From: RGIG8775 sp045128735
Lineage (GTDB): Bacteria > Bacillota > Clostridia > Oscillospirales > CAG-272
DNA length: 23,711 nucleotides
Assembly: GCA_045128735.1 (NCBI GenBank)
Contig: JBGVRT010000103.1
Coordinates: 1-23,711, forward strand
Reading direction: 5' to 3'
The notes beneath the pieces are model-generated. The model saw only the letters and a list, made by a program, of their open reading frames with translations, ran no database searches and was not told where the DNA came from. A program made the translations under genes and the position numbers. This document shows, piece by piece, positions 1-7,933 of this stretch; position 1 is the stretch's first letter; each line of letters opens with the position of its first letter.

Positions 1-179
1 TTTGACACCCAAAGAGGAAATCCACTTTTCTTTTTGAAGCCAAAGGCGCAAAAAGAAAAGTTCCCAAAAGAAAAACGCCGATGCGCCTGCGGGCGCGAGA
101 TTGTCGCTTTTGAAAAAGCTCCGCAAAACTTTTCTGTCGGGGTGCGGTGCGAACACACCTTCAAACAATAATTTATCGG
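1..179 (-). repeat. Repeat body A, short form (A1), with end module
   Basis: This is a hairpin-rich intergenic repeat cut by the window edge. It has a GCGCC-TGCG-GGCGC hairpin at 83-96, a GCTTTT/AAAAGC hairpin at 106-119, and ends in the shared end module (positions 141-157, reading TGTGTTCGCAC on the minus strand) followed by a 17-bp block at 163-179. It matches the longer copies at 3.8 and 9.9 kb but lacks their central 8-bp hairpin and branched part. The first bases (CACCCAAAG) match the start of the B repeats. Short spurious reading frames across it are not genes. Confidence 0.75.
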
Positions 180-183
180 TGCG

Positions 184-224
184 TAAAGGGGCTGAGTCGA
201 TGACTCAGCCCCTTTACTTTTTTT
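184..224 (+). terminator. Perfect hairpin with T-run
   Basis: A perfect 15-bp stem (184-198 with 202-216) with a 3-nt loop is followed by ACTTTTTTT on the plus strand. The T-run points to termination of rightward transcripts entering from outside the window. It also lies 25 bp beyond the stop of the leftward hydrolase gene and could end that message, but no T-run follows in that direction. Confidence 0.7.
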
Positions 225-240
225 GCTTGGAAAATTATTC

Positions 241-930
241 TCAGAAGTTTCGTTCTCTTAGCCAATTTACGAGGTCAGAGAATATTTTCTCTTTCATCTC
301 TTTTGAGATGTTTTCTTTTTCTTCGGTTTTATAGAGTATCATTCTTACATCTGTAAACTTCGCGGATATATACTTATTATATAGCTCTTGCGCCCAATTA
401 GCATTTGCCTTTTTACTTGTTTCTGTTTTTGAGAGTATCAAAAGGGGAATATCCTTTTTTCCATATTCCCATTCGTCTGTTTTTTTCTCTTTTCCAAAAT
501 TATCGGCAAGGACGTAGCCGTCGGCGGAATTTGACTCCTCCATTATTTTTCTCGCTATTTTCGCGCCTTCACCGAATCCCATATAGACGATGGGCAAATT
601 TTCAATATTCTGTCTTGTGATTGCCGTCATTCTCAGAGTATCGTCTACAAGTATCTTTTTTACATCTATATAGGTTCGTCTTTTCTCGTCGCTGTTTTCT
701 ATGTGCGACTCGCCGCGTCCTATATGGTCGTGGACGCAAATCACGTATCCCTGTGAGGTCAGATGCTCGGTAAGCCCCGAATACGCTCCGAAGCTTTCGT
801 TGGTATCACTTATTATCTGCACCACACTTCTTGGTGTGGCGTGGTTTGGCATACACGTATAGTATGCGATTTTATTTTTCCCGTCGGAGGACGGAAAGAA
901 ATTTTTATATACTGTATAATTTATCGGCAT
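241..930 (-). CDS. Alpha/beta-hydrolase fold protein lacking the catalytic triad
   Basis: 229 residues. The fold resembles serine aminopeptidase S33 / monoacylglycerol-lipase-like hydrolases: residues 50-75 read Y-S-G-L-T-E-H-L then G-Y-V then H-D-H-I-G-R-G-E-S, matching the family's 'AHDHRGHGxS' region. The nucleophile elbow, normally G-x-S-x-G, is G118-F-G-E-G122, so the serine is replaced by glycine. The usual H-G oxyanion segment reads S-D-T-N-E-S (41-46), and no Asp or His is evident at the expected late positions (around 'LSKTETSKK' and 'LYKTEEKEN'). A hydrolytic role is therefore unlikely; a binding or scaffold role is inferred. The ATG start at 930 has no clear Shine-Dalgarno sequence. 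It follows gyrA after a hairpin and may depend on gyrA readthrough. Confidence 0.72.
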   Translation of the reverse strand: MPINYTVYKNFFPSSDGKNKIAYYTCMPNHATPRSVVQIISDTNESFGAYSGLTEHLTSQGYVICVHDHIGRGESHIENSDEKRRTYIDVKKILVDDTLRMTAITRQNIENLPIVYMGFGEGAKIARKIMEESNSADGYVLADNFGKEKKTDEWEYGKKDIPLLILSKTETSKKANANWAQELYNKYISAKFTDVRMILYKTEEKENISKEMKEKIFSDLVNWLRERNF

Positions 931-942
931 ATCTGTTTATTA

Positions 943-970
943 AAGGGGCTGAAGGTCAGCCCCTTATTTT
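943..970. terminator. Hairpin between gyrA and the hydrolase gene
   Basis: A 10-bp perfect stem, AAGGGGCTGA (943-952) with TCAGCCCCTT (956-965), has a 3-nt loop and starts 3 bp past the gyrA stop. The flanks are T-rich on the plus strand and only weakly T-rich on the minus strand, so for gyrA it is an attenuating or partial terminator at best. It shares the AAGGGGCTGA arm with the hairpin at 184. Confidence 0.5.
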
Positions 971-3503
971 ATTCCTCGTTTTCTGTGGTTTCTTCTGCGG
1001 GTGTTTCGCCCTCGGGTATCATTTTTCCATCTTCGTCGATTTCTTCCGCCTCATTGCTCTCCTCACTCTTTTTAACTGTAGTGAAGTTTACTACCTTACC
1101 GCCGCGCATAATGATTACGCCGCTTGCGGTTCTTGAATAGGTGGGAATATCCTCGACTCTGATTCTGATAATGGTACCGTCAACGGTAATAAGCATAAGG
1201 TCGTCGTCGGTCTCTACTCCCTCGATACCTGCAAGCTTACCCGTCTTATCGCTTATCTTATGGCAGGCAACGCCCATACCTCCGCGGCTCTTCATTTCTC
1301 TGAAGTCATCGAACTCGGTGAGCTTACCAAAGCCGTTTTCGGTAATGGTAACAAGCTTTTTGCCTTCCTCAACCTTAACCGCGCCCTTAACCACGTCGTC
1401 GCCCTTAAGGCTGATACCTCTTACGCCGCGTGCGCTTCTGCCCATTGCGCGGACTGTTGCCTCGGAGTACTTGACCGCCATACCGTTTTCGGTTGCGATA
1501 ATGATATTGCTTTCGCCGTCGGTCTTGATAACGAACAGCAGCTCGTCGCCCTCGTCAAGGTTAATGGCAATTTTACCGCCCTTACGCTGATATTCGAAGT
1601 CGGAAAGCACCGTCTTTTTGGCAACGCCCTTCTTTGTTATCATAGTAAGGAACTCGTTGTCGGGGTAGGAATCCACCGAAATAAGCGCGGTAATCTTTTC
1701 TTCCTTGGTAAGACCCTCTATTACGTTTACAAGGTTTGTACCCTTGCTTGTTCTCGAAGCCTCGGGTATTCTGAAGGCGCGCTTGGTGTAGACCTTACCC
1801 ATATTAGTAAACATAAGCAGGTCGGAGTGGCTGTTCACGGCAATAACCTGCTCGATGTAGTCCTCCTCCTTGGTGGTAGCACCAATGATACCCTTACCTC
1901 CGCGGTTCTGCGACGAATAGGTATCGGCGGGCTGACGCTTGATGTATCCCGCGTGGGAAAGCGTGATAACGCACTCGTGCTTCTCGATAAGGTCCTCGAT
2001 GTCGATTTCACCGTACGCCTCGGTAATTTCAGTGCGTCTTTCGTCGGCAAATTTACGGCGTATCTCAAGCATTTCGTCCTTGATTATCTGCTTAACCTTT
2101 TCGGGGTCGGCAAGAATTCCGCGAAGCTCGGTTACAAGCGCGGTAAGTCTTGCAAGCTCCTCCTCAATCTTCTCGCGCTCCATGCCCGTAAGTCTGCCGA
2201 GAGTCATTTCGACTATTGCCTGAGCCTGCGCGTCGGTAAGTCCGAAACGCTCCATAAGCTTCTGCTTGGACTCGGGAATTGAGCCCGACGACTTGATAAG
2301 AGCAACAATCTCGTCGATGTTGTCAATAGCTATCTTATAGCCCTCGTAGATGTGCATTCTGGCAAGTGCTTTATCAAGGTCGAACTGTGTTCTTCTTACG
2401 ATGACCTCTTTCTGATGAGCTATGTAGAGGTCAAGTATTTTGTCAAGCGACAGAACCTTGGGCTCGTTATTTACTATCGAAAGCATATTTACCGAGCAGG
2501 TATCCTGAAGCTGTGAGTATTTGTAAAGCTGATTGAGAATTATCTCTCCGTTTGCGTCTCTGCGGTACTCGATAACGATACGCATACCGTCACGTCCCGA
2601 CTCGTCGCGCAGGTCGGTGATACCGTCTATTCTCTTTTCCTTATGAAGGTTAGCGATAGACTCAACAAGAAGGCTCTTGTTTACCATATAGGGTATCTCG
2701 GTAACGATAATGCGGTGCTTATCTTCCTCGATATGCGCGCGTGCGCGGACGATGATACGTCCCTGACCCGTGCGGTAGGCGTCCTTAATACCCTGTGTGC
2801 CGTAAACAAGTGCGGCGGTGGGGAAGTCGGGACCCTTTACGTAGTCCATAAGCTCGTCAACGGTAGACTCGGGGTTATCCATACGGAAAATCGTAGCGTC
2901 GATAACCTCGCCAAGGTTGTGAGGGGGGATATTTGTCGCCATACCTACGGCAATTCCCACAGCTCCGTTTACAAGAAGGTTGGGAAAGCGCGAGGGAAGA
3001 ACGGTGGGCTCGTCTCTTGTGTTGTCAAAGTTTTTCTTCATATCGACAACGTTTTTCTCGATATCCACCATAAGCTCGTTGGCTATTCTCGACATTCTCG
3101 CCTCGGTGTAACGGTAAGCGGCTGCGCCGTCTCCGTCCACAGAGCCAAAGTTACCCTGTCCCTCAACAAGGGGGTATCTGTACGAGAAATCCTGCGCCAT
3201 TCTTACCATCGTTCCGTAAACTGCCGCGTCACCGTGGGGGTGATAACGTCCGAGAACGTTACCGACGGTGGTAGCAGACTTTCTGAACGCCTTGTCGTGG
3301 GTAAGGTGATCCTCGTGCATAGCGTACATAATTCTTCTCTGACCGGGCTTCATACCGTCTCTTACGTCGGGAAGCGCACGGGAGATGATTACCGACATTG
3401 AATACTCGATAAAGGATTTTTTTACTTCCTTTTCCATATCAATGTCCACAATGGACTGATTGGGAAATTCAATGCTTGAAAGATCTTCGTTTTTCTTTGC
3501 CAA
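969..3503 (-). CDS. gyrA: DNA gyrase subunit A
   Basis: 844 residues, full length. GyrA forms the A2B2 gyrase with GyrB, cutting and rejoining both strands to introduce negative supercoils. The winged-helix breakage domain carries catalytic Tyr132 (A-Y-R-Y-T-E-A-R); the coiled-coil tower follows, and the C-terminal beta-pinwheel has the GyrA box Q532-N-R-G-G-K-G538. The tail is strongly acidic. The start is TTG at 3503 with AAGGAG at 3513-3518, nine bases away; no better ATG exists. The quinolone-determining region reads H-P-H-G-D-A93-A-V-Y-G97: the E. coli Ser83 position is Ala and the Asp87 position is Gly (codons GCG and GGA), the type of residue found in quinolone-resistant strains. It is separated from gyrB by 759 bp of repeats and DnaA-box-like sites, so it probably has its own promoter. 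Confidence 0.98.
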   Translation of the reverse strand: MAKKNEDLSSIEFPNQSIVDIDMEKEVKKSFIEYSMSVIISRALPDVRDGMKPGQRRIMYAMHEDHLTHDKAFRKSATTVGNVLGRYHPHGDAAVYGTMVRMAQDFSYRYPLVEGQGNFGSVDGDGAAAYRYTEARMSRIANELMVDIEKNVVDMKKNFDNTRDEPTVLPSRFPNLLVNGAVGIAVGMATNIPPHNLGEVIDATIFRMDNPESTVDELMDYVKGPDFPTAALVYGTQGIKDAYRTGQGRIIVRARAHIEEDKHRIIVTEIPYMVNKSLLVESIANLHKEKRIDGITDLRDESGRDGMRIVIEYRRDANGEIILNQLYKYSQLQDTCSVNMLSIVNNEPKVLSLDKILDLYIAHQKEVIVRRTQFDLDKALARMHIYEGYKIAIDNIDEIVALIKSSGSIPESKQKLMERFGLTDAQAQAIVEMTLGRLTGMEREKIEEELARLTALVTELRGILADPEKVKQIIKDEMLEIRRKFADERRTEITEAYGEIDIEDLIEKHECVITLSHAGYIKRQPADTYSSQNRGGKGIIGATTKEEDYIEQVIAVNSHSDLLMFTNMGKVYTKRAFRIPEASRTSKGTNLVNVIEGLTKEEKITALISVDSYPDNEFLTMITKKGVAKKTVLSDFEYQRKGGKIAINLDEGDELLFVIKTDGESNIIIATENGMAVKYSEATVRAMGRSARGVRGISLKGDDVVKGAVKVEEGKKLVTITENGFGKLTEFDDFREMKSRGGMGVACHKISDKTGKLAGIEGVETDDDLMLITVDGTIIRIRVEDIPTYSRTASGVIIMRGGKVVNFTTVKKSEESNEAEEIDEDGKMIPEGETPAEETTENEE

Positions 3504-3540
3504 TTTTATTTTCTCCTTTTAAGGAAATCTTTTTTGCGGA

Positions 3541-3553
3541 CGGGCAATGCCCG
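3541..3553 (-). other. Hairpin in the gyrA leader
   Basis: CGGGC-AAT-GCCCG lies between the proposed gyrA promoter and its ribosome-binding site, in the 5' untranslated region. There is no T-run, so it is not an obvious terminator. A role in message stability or supercoiling-linked control is only speculative. Confidence 0.35.
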
Positions 3554-3585
3554 CCACTACTTTTTTACTTAACAATATTTGTCTG

Positions 3586-3613
3586 TTTATAACTTTTGTG
3601 ACAGCCCTGTCGA
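3586..3613 (-). promoter_or_regulatory. Candidate gyrA promoter
   Basis: On the minus strand TCGACA (3608-3613) and TATAAA (3586-3591) are separated by 16 bp, giving a leader of about 75 nt before the TTG start. Spacing and match to the sigma-A consensus are reasonable but not strong. It lies just downstream (in the gyrA direction) of the DnaA-box cluster. Confidence 0.4.
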
Positions 3614-3631
3614 AATCTCTCGGATTTTGAG

Positions 3632-3770
3632 ATATCAACATAGACAATTTTTATATTTCAACAGCGTTGTTGATAGTTTTTGCCTTGTATTTTGTCGTTT
3701 TGGAGACTTATTAACAGGTTATCAACAAAAGTTTTCAACAACCTGTGGATAACTTTCTGTCTGTGGACAA
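3632..3770. promoter_or_regulatory. DnaA-box cluster in the gyrA-gyrB gap (candidate origin element)
   Basis: Eight DnaA-box-like 9-mers lie in 139 bp. Plus strand: ATATCAACA 3632, ATTTCAACA 3655, TTATTAACA 3708, TTATCAACA 3719, TTTTCAACA 3732. Minus strand: CTATCAACA 3668-3676, the perfect box TTATCCACA at 3744-3752 (TGTGGATAA on plus), and TTGTCCACA 3762-3770. The boxes at 3655 and 3668 form an inverted pair with a TCAACA/TGTTGA hairpin. AT-rich DNA lies between. This could be a DnaA-binding origin part, a titration site, or DnaA control of gyrA. Confidence 0.6.
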
Positions 3771-3806
3771 GTGTGTGGAGTAATTGGGTTATTGCAATTT
3801 TTGTCC

Positions 3807-4247
3807 TATGTTCGCACCGCACCCTGACAAAAAAGTTTTGCGGAGCGGCGAGAATTGGGATTTGCGAAGCAAATTTGCGGTGTTTAGCCGCAAAACCAAT
3901 TCTTGCACCGAATAGCGGAGCTATTCGCATTTTCTTAAAAAGCGACCTCTCGTGCCCGCAGGCACATCGGCGTTTCTTTGGTTCTTTCTTTGCGCCTTTT
4001 GTGGCAAAGAAAGAAAATCGAGGTTAAATGTAACTTTTAATTATACACACAACAATTTTGCCACCCAAGCCGTAACTCCGCTTTTCTTTGAACCATAAGG
4101 CGCAAATGAAAAGTGGAATCGCAAGCGATTCTACAAAAGAAACGCCGCTTGGGGAATTTCGCTCGTTGCGACGAGCGACAAGGGCTACGCGCCCTTGACT
4201 GGCGCCACCTCGCCGGTGGGGGCTCTCATTGGTGCTGTGCTAACACA
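3807..4247. repeat. Composite AC repeat, copy 1 (body A then body C)
   Basis: A 441-bp block is bounded by inverted end modules: TATGTTCGCACC at 3807 and, on the minus strand, TGTGTTAGCAC at 4247. Body A (about 3823-3975) holds GCGG-TGTTTAG-CCGC, an 8-bp CGAATAGC hairpin and GTGCC-CGCA-GGCAC (3952-3965). The middle has two CTTTTCTTT-type lead-ins and a GAATCGC-AA-GCGATTC hairpin (4116-4131). Body C holds CGCTCGT-TGCG-ACGAGCG (4160-4177), CAAGGGC/GCCCTTG (4179-4197) and CCACC/GGTGG (4205-4219). The same composite recurs in opposite orientation at 9643-10009; 3836-3947 is identical to the reverse complement of 9868-9979. It fills most of the gap downstream of gyrB. Confidence 0.8.
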
Positions 4248-4262
4248 GCGACCCGTTCCCTA

Positions 4263-6185
4263 TCAAATATCGAGATTTTCCGCAAACTTAGCGTTCTGCT
4301 CGATGAACTCCTTACGGGCGTTAACGCTGTCGCCCATAAGCAGGGTAAACATTTCGTCGCACGCCTGTGCATCCTCAACCGTAACTCGGAGAATCGTTCT
4401 GGTCTCGGGGTCCATTGTGGTCTCCCAAAGCTGTTCGGCGTTCATCTCACCAAGACCCTTATATCTGGGGGTCTCTACGTTGTGACCGCCAAGCTTTTCT
4501 ATATACATATCTCTTTCCTCGTCCGAGAAAGCGTAATATTCCTGCTTTACGCCGCGCTTGAAAACCTTATAAAGGGGCGGCTGTGCAAGGTAGACGTGAC
4601 CCTGCTCGATAAGCGGCTTCATATGTCTGTAGAGGAACGTGAGAAGCAGAATTCTTATATGCGAACCGTCAACGTCGGCATCCGCCATAAGAATTATCTT
4701 TCCGTAGCGGAGCTTGTTTATATCGAAATATTCGTCAATTCCGCAACCGAGAGCCTGAATAATAGGCTGAAGCGAAAGGTTTGACGCTATGTTATTCTTG
4801 GATTTCTCAACGTTGAGCACCTTACCGCGCAAAGGAAGTATCGCCTGGAAGCGCGAGTCGCGTCCCGACTTTGCCGAGCCTCCCGCGGAGTCTCCCTCCA
4901 CAAGGTAGACCTCTGTAAGCTCTACGTTGCGCGAATTACAGTCGGCAAGCTTTCCCGGCAGTGTGTTGCCGCTGTCAAGCGACGACTTTCTTCTCGTGTC
5001 CTCACGTGCCTTTCTCGCCGCCTCACGCGCCCGTGAAGCCTCGAGAGCCTTTTCGATGATTGTTTTACCAACAGAGGGGTTTTCCTCGAAAAATTCGGCT
5101 AATTTCGTGTTTACCGTGTTCTCTACGAGAGTTCTTATGTCCGAGTTACCCAGCTTTGCCTTTGTCTGGCTCTCAAACTGTGCGTTTTCAAGCTTGACGC
5201 TGATAATAGCCGTAATACCCTCGCGCACGTCCTCACCCGAAAGGTTCTTGTCCTTATCTTTAAGGATTCCCGACTTTCTCGCGTAGTCATTAAGCACACG
5301 GGTGATACCGCTCTTAAAGCCTGTTTCGTGAGTACCGCCCTCGATGGTATTCATATTATTAGCGAAGGTGAGGATATCCTCGGCGTAGCCGTTATTATAG
5401 CGAAGCGCGATTTCGGCAATACTTGAGCCCTTCTCGCCCTTCATGTATATGACTTCCTCGTGAATGGGAGTGGAACGGCTTATCTCGTTTCTCCACTCGA
5501 CGAAGGACTTGATTCCTCCCTCAAAGCAGAGGTCGTCCTCGATTATATTTCCGTCGTCTCGCTCGTCGCGAAGGACTATTCTTACACCTGCGTTAAGGAA
5601 CGCCTGCTCGCGGAGTCTTGTGAGAAGTATGTCGTACTCAAAAACAGTCTCCTCAAATATAGTGGGGTCGGGCTTAAAGGTGACCTTAACACCGTGGTGT
5701 CTGTCGGCGGGAGCTTCCTCGGTCTTTCCCTTTCTCGCCACCATACCGCGCTCAAATCGCTCGGTAAAGCGTTCTCCTCCATAGCAGTCGTCAAGCTCAA
5801 GCCACTCCGAAAGAGCGTTTACGACAGAGGCACCAACACCATGGAGACCGCCCGCGATTTTGTAGCCGTCGCCTCCGAATTTACCGCCCGCGTGAAGAAT
5901 GGTATAGACAACCTCGGGCGTGGGAATTTCCTGCTTTGGGTGCATACCCGTGGGAATACCGCGTCCGTTGTCCTCGACGGTAATAGTGTCGCCCTTGTTG
6001 ATAGTTACGGTAATTTTGTCGCAGTATCCTGCAAGCGCCTCGTCTATGGAGTTGTCAACAATCTCGTAAACGAGATGGTGCAATCCTCTTATAGAGGTAG
6101 TACCGATGTACATACCCGGACGCTTTCTTACCGCTTCAAGACCTTCAAGGACTTGAATTTGACTTTCTGTGTAGTTGTTTTCCAT
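4263..6185 (-). CDS. gyrB: DNA gyrase subunit B
   Basis: 640 residues, the usual length for a Gram-positive GyrB. It supplies the ATPase and TOPRIM parts of gyrase. The GHKL ATPase domain shows E41 (catalytic base position) and N45, D72-N-G-R-G, and the ATP lid G113-L-H-G-V-G. The TOPRIM domain has E430-G-D-S-A-G-G and the metal-binding D502-A-D-V-D-G. The C-terminus carries the Y-K-G-L-G-E-M-N motif that meets GyrA. The ATG at 6185 has GAGGAG five bases upstream. It lies 43 bp after remB and is probably cotranscribed with recF-remB. Downstream, the AC repeat separates it from gyrA, so the two subunits are not tightly co-operonic here. Confidence 0.98.
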   Translation of the reverse strand: MENNYTESQIQVLEGLEAVRKRPGMYIGTTSIRGLHHLVYEIVDNSIDEALAGYCDKITVTINKGDTITVEDNGRGIPTGMHPKQEIPTPEVVYTILHAGGKFGGDGYKIAGGLHGVGASVVNALSEWLELDDCYGGERFTERFERGMVARKGKTEEAPADRHHGVKVTFKPDPTIFEETVFEYDILLTRLREQAFLNAGVRIVLRDERDDGNIIEDDLCFEGGIKSFVEWRNEISRSTPIHEEVIYMKGEKGSSIAEIALRYNNGYAEDILTFANNMNTIEGGTHETGFKSGITRVLNDYARKSGILKDKDKNLSGEDVREGITAIISVKLENAQFESQTKAKLGNSDIRTLVENTVNTKLAEFFEENPSVGKTIIEKALEASRAREAARKAREDTRRKSSLDSGNTLPGKLADCNSRNVELTEVYLVEGDSAGGSAKSGRDSRFQAILPLRGKVLNVEKSKNNIASNLSLQPIIQALGCGIDEYFDINKLRYGKIILMADADVDGSHIRILLLTFLYRHMKPLIEQGHVYLAQPPLYKVFKRGVKQEYYAFSDEERDMYIEKLGGHNVETPRYKGLGEMNAEQLWETTMDPETRTILRVTVEDAQACDEMFTLLMGDSVNARKEFIEQNAKFAENLDI

Positions 6186-6228
6186 ATTTTCTCCTCAAGT
6201 TTTTCTTGATTTGTTTTTTTATTATTGG

Positions 6229-6489
6229 TCACCCCTCAAAGCTCTGTCTATGCTCGAGAGCCGAGGTGGAAATGGGCGAAAAGCACACCCTGTATTCTTG
6301 ATTTTTATCGAAATAAACTATAAAAGATTTGGGAAGCTCGCCGATGTCGGCGTACTCAGCCTCACCGCGCCTTTCGGCTTCCGAAAGGTATTTTTTTGTT
6401 ACCTCAGAAACCGTGGAGCTTTCTATGTCGAAAATTCCTATAATACTGCTTTCTCTTACGTTTTTTTTATTGCCTGTGTGAAGATACAT
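6229..6489 (-). CDS. remB: RemB-like regulator (DUF370)
   Basis: 86 residues. It matches B. subtilis RemB (YaaB): N-terminal M-Y-L-H-T-G, then I-G-I-F-D, a central P-K-S-F-I-V-Y segment and a C-terminal S-P-I-S-T-S-A-L motif, the DUF370 hallmarks. RemB is found in the recF-gyrB interval of many Bacillota. In B. subtilis the related RemA is a DNA-binding regulator of matrix and osmoprotection genes; the role here is not known. Its ATG is one base past the recF stop, with GGAGG inside the end of recF, so the two are probably translationally coupled. Confidence 0.88.
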   Translation of the reverse strand: MYLHTGNKKNVRESSIIGIFDIESSTVSEVTKKYLSEAERRGEAEYADIGELPKSFIVYFDKNQEYRVCFSPISTSALEHRQSFEG

Positions 6490-6490
6490 T

Positions 6491-7627
6491 CTATTCCTCC
6501 ACCTTATAAACTCCGTCGTTTACCCTTATGACGTGGGCATTTTTGTAAAGCTCGGCGTCGGGCTCGCAGGATGTCATAATTACCTGCTTGTCCTTTATTT
6601 CGTCGATAAGATATTTTCTTCTGCCCTCGTCAAGCTCTGAAAGCACGTCGTCAAGCAGGAACACGGGGTATTCTCCCGAATCCTTTTTGACTATCTCTCC
6701 CTCGGCAAGCTTTAAGCACAACGCAAGCGACCTTTGCTGACCCTGCGACGCAAAATCCTTTGCCGAACGTCCGCCAAGGCATATTTCAACGTCGTCTCTG
6801 TGGACTCCGTAAAGGCTTGTTCCCGCAAAAATCTCGCGCTCTGGGCGTTCGTGCAAAAGACGCATATAGTTGTCTCTCGTCACGTTCATATCTTCGTAGC
6901 TCTCCTGAGGCGACGAGCCCTTATATTTAAGCGAGGGAATCTCGTTTTCCCTACCCGTCCTCTTTGACATCTCAAGGAAGCATTCAACCATATAAGCCTC
7001 TGCCTGCTTGAGGTAGGACTCTCTCATTCTTGAAATTATAGCCGCCTCGTGAACAAGCTGTTCGTTCCAGAACTCAATTGTTTTGTCGTATGTCGCTCTG
7101 TCGTCTAAGGCATTTTTCAGCAGCGAGTTGCGCTCCTTGAGTATCTTTTCGTATTTTTGAAGCGATATGGCGTACATCGGGCGAAGCTGGCTTATGGCGA
7201 AGTCTAAAAAATCCCTTCTCACCGACGGCGCTCCCTTGATAAGCGAAAGGTGCTCGGGGGCAAAAAGCACGCACTTGAAGCGGCCTATCATATCCGAAAT
7301 TTTTGTTATTTTGTTTTTGTTTATCTCAATTTGCCTTCTCTTGCCAAGCTGATAATTAAAGCTGATGTTCTGCCTGCGCGTGTCGGTGAAATCAACGCTT
7401 ACCTGCGCGCTGTCGCATCCGAAACGAATAAGCTGAGAATCGCTCGTGGCTCTGAAGCTCCTTGACGTGCAGGCAAGATAGACCGCCTCAAGCAGGTTGG
7501 TCTTTCCCTGCGCGTTAGAGCCGAGAAGTACGTTAACACCCTCGGTAAATTCTACCTCGGCGTGCTCGGAATTTCTGAAATTTTTTATTTCTACTTTGTT
7601 GCAGATCATAATAGGAGAACGGCGCAC
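6491..7627 (-). CDS. recF: DNA replication and repair protein RecF
   Basis: 378 residues from GTG at 7627. RecF is an SMC-like ABC ATPase that helps load RecA at gaps. Visible are Walker A G36-S-N-A-Q-G-K-T43, the signature segment S294-Q-G-Q-Q-R-S-L-A-L, Walker B L-L-D326-D-V-L-S-E-L-D, and the N-terminal N-F-R-N motif. GTG is preferred because GGAG lies five bases upstream; the in-frame ATG at 7609 has none. The start lies 306 bp from the 54-residue membrane-protein gene, and the gap holds a G-rich tract. No S4-domain yaaA gene is present between dnaN and recF. Confidence 0.96.
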   Translation of the reverse strand: MRRSPIMICNKVEIKNFRNSEHAEVEFTEGVNVLLGSNAQGKTNLLEAVYLACTSRSFRATSDSQLIRFGCDSAQVSVDFTDTRRQNISFNYQLGKRRQIEINKNKITKISDMIGRFKCVLFAPEHLSLIKGAPSVRRDFLDFAISQLRPMYAISLQKYEKILKERNSLLKNALDDRATYDKTIEFWNEQLVHEAAIISRMRESYLKQAEAYMVECFLEMSKRTGRENEIPSLKYKGSSPQESYEDMNVTRDNYMRLLHERPEREIFAGTSLYGVHRDDVEICLGGRSAKDFASQGQQRSLALCLKLAEGEIVKKDSGEYPVFLLDDVLSELDEGRRKYLIDEIKDKQVIMTSCEPDAELYKNAHVIRVNDGVYKVEE

Positions 7628-7666
7628 TGTTGCTCCGTTTGTGCCTTTCTGTTCTTTATTTGAAAT

Positions 7667-7706
7667 GGGGAGGCGGGGAGAGCGGGGGAACGGGGGAGAC
7701 GAGGGG
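7667..7706 (+). other. G-quadruplex motif upstream of recF
   Basis: Five runs of four or five G occur on the plus strand (7667-7670, 7675-7678, 7684-7688, 7692-7696, 7703-7706) separated by loops of 4, 5, 3 and 6 bases. It lies 40 bp upstream of the recF start with the G-run on the template strand of recF. This satisfies the usual G4 pattern with four-tetrad potential. Confidence 0.7.
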
Positions 7707-7714
7707 AGGCGAGG

Positions 7715-7760
7715 CGCTTTTTTGTAAAAAAGCTCCGCAAAAAACTTTTCTGAAAGGGGG
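7715..7760 (+). repeat. Repeat body A remnant (A4)
   Basis: This short copy resembles 105-140: a hairpin GCTTTTTT-GT-AAAAAAGC (7716-7733) is followed by CTCCGCAAAA and CTTTTCTG. Compared with A1 the stem is two pairs longer on both sides, so pairing is kept. No end module is visible beside it. Confidence 0.55.
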
Positions 7761-7811
7761 TTTGTGGTGATATTGGTTGGTTGCGTAGCCGTGGGTTGGG
7801 CTTTACTGTGC

Positions 7812-7871
7812 CGTGACCTTGGTCACGCTGACGGATGGCACTCCCGTCTGTCGTCAGGGACCACTACCCTG
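7812..7871. other. Hairpin-rich patch between recF and the 54-residue gene
   Basis: Three hairpins follow one another: CGTGACC-TT-GGTCACG (7812-7827), GACGG/CCGTC (7830-7848, also able to pair as CTGACG/CGTCAG) and CAGGG/CCCTG (7855-7871). No T-run or coding signal is present. The rest of the 7628-7933 gap is the G-rich tract and the A remnant. Function unknown; it may be another worn repeat. Confidence 0.45.
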
Positions 7872-7933
7872 CCGACACTCACGAAAAGATTTGTTTTGAT
7901 GTTGTATCAACGTGCGGATAAATTGGAATTTAC

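Noticed and set aside
1260..2282. Long plus-strand frame inside gyrA, with similar ones inside gyrB (5460-6209), dnaN (8427-9209) and serS (21514-22491, minus)
   Set aside because: They lie fully antisense to strongly conserved genes, match no family and have no ribosome-binding sites; they arise from codon bias of the real gene.
3658..4027. Frames of 90-115 residues over body A, and their twins near 9758-10130
   Set aside because: They translate the hairpin repeat itself. The similar peptides at both places reflect the DNA repeat, not a conserved protein.
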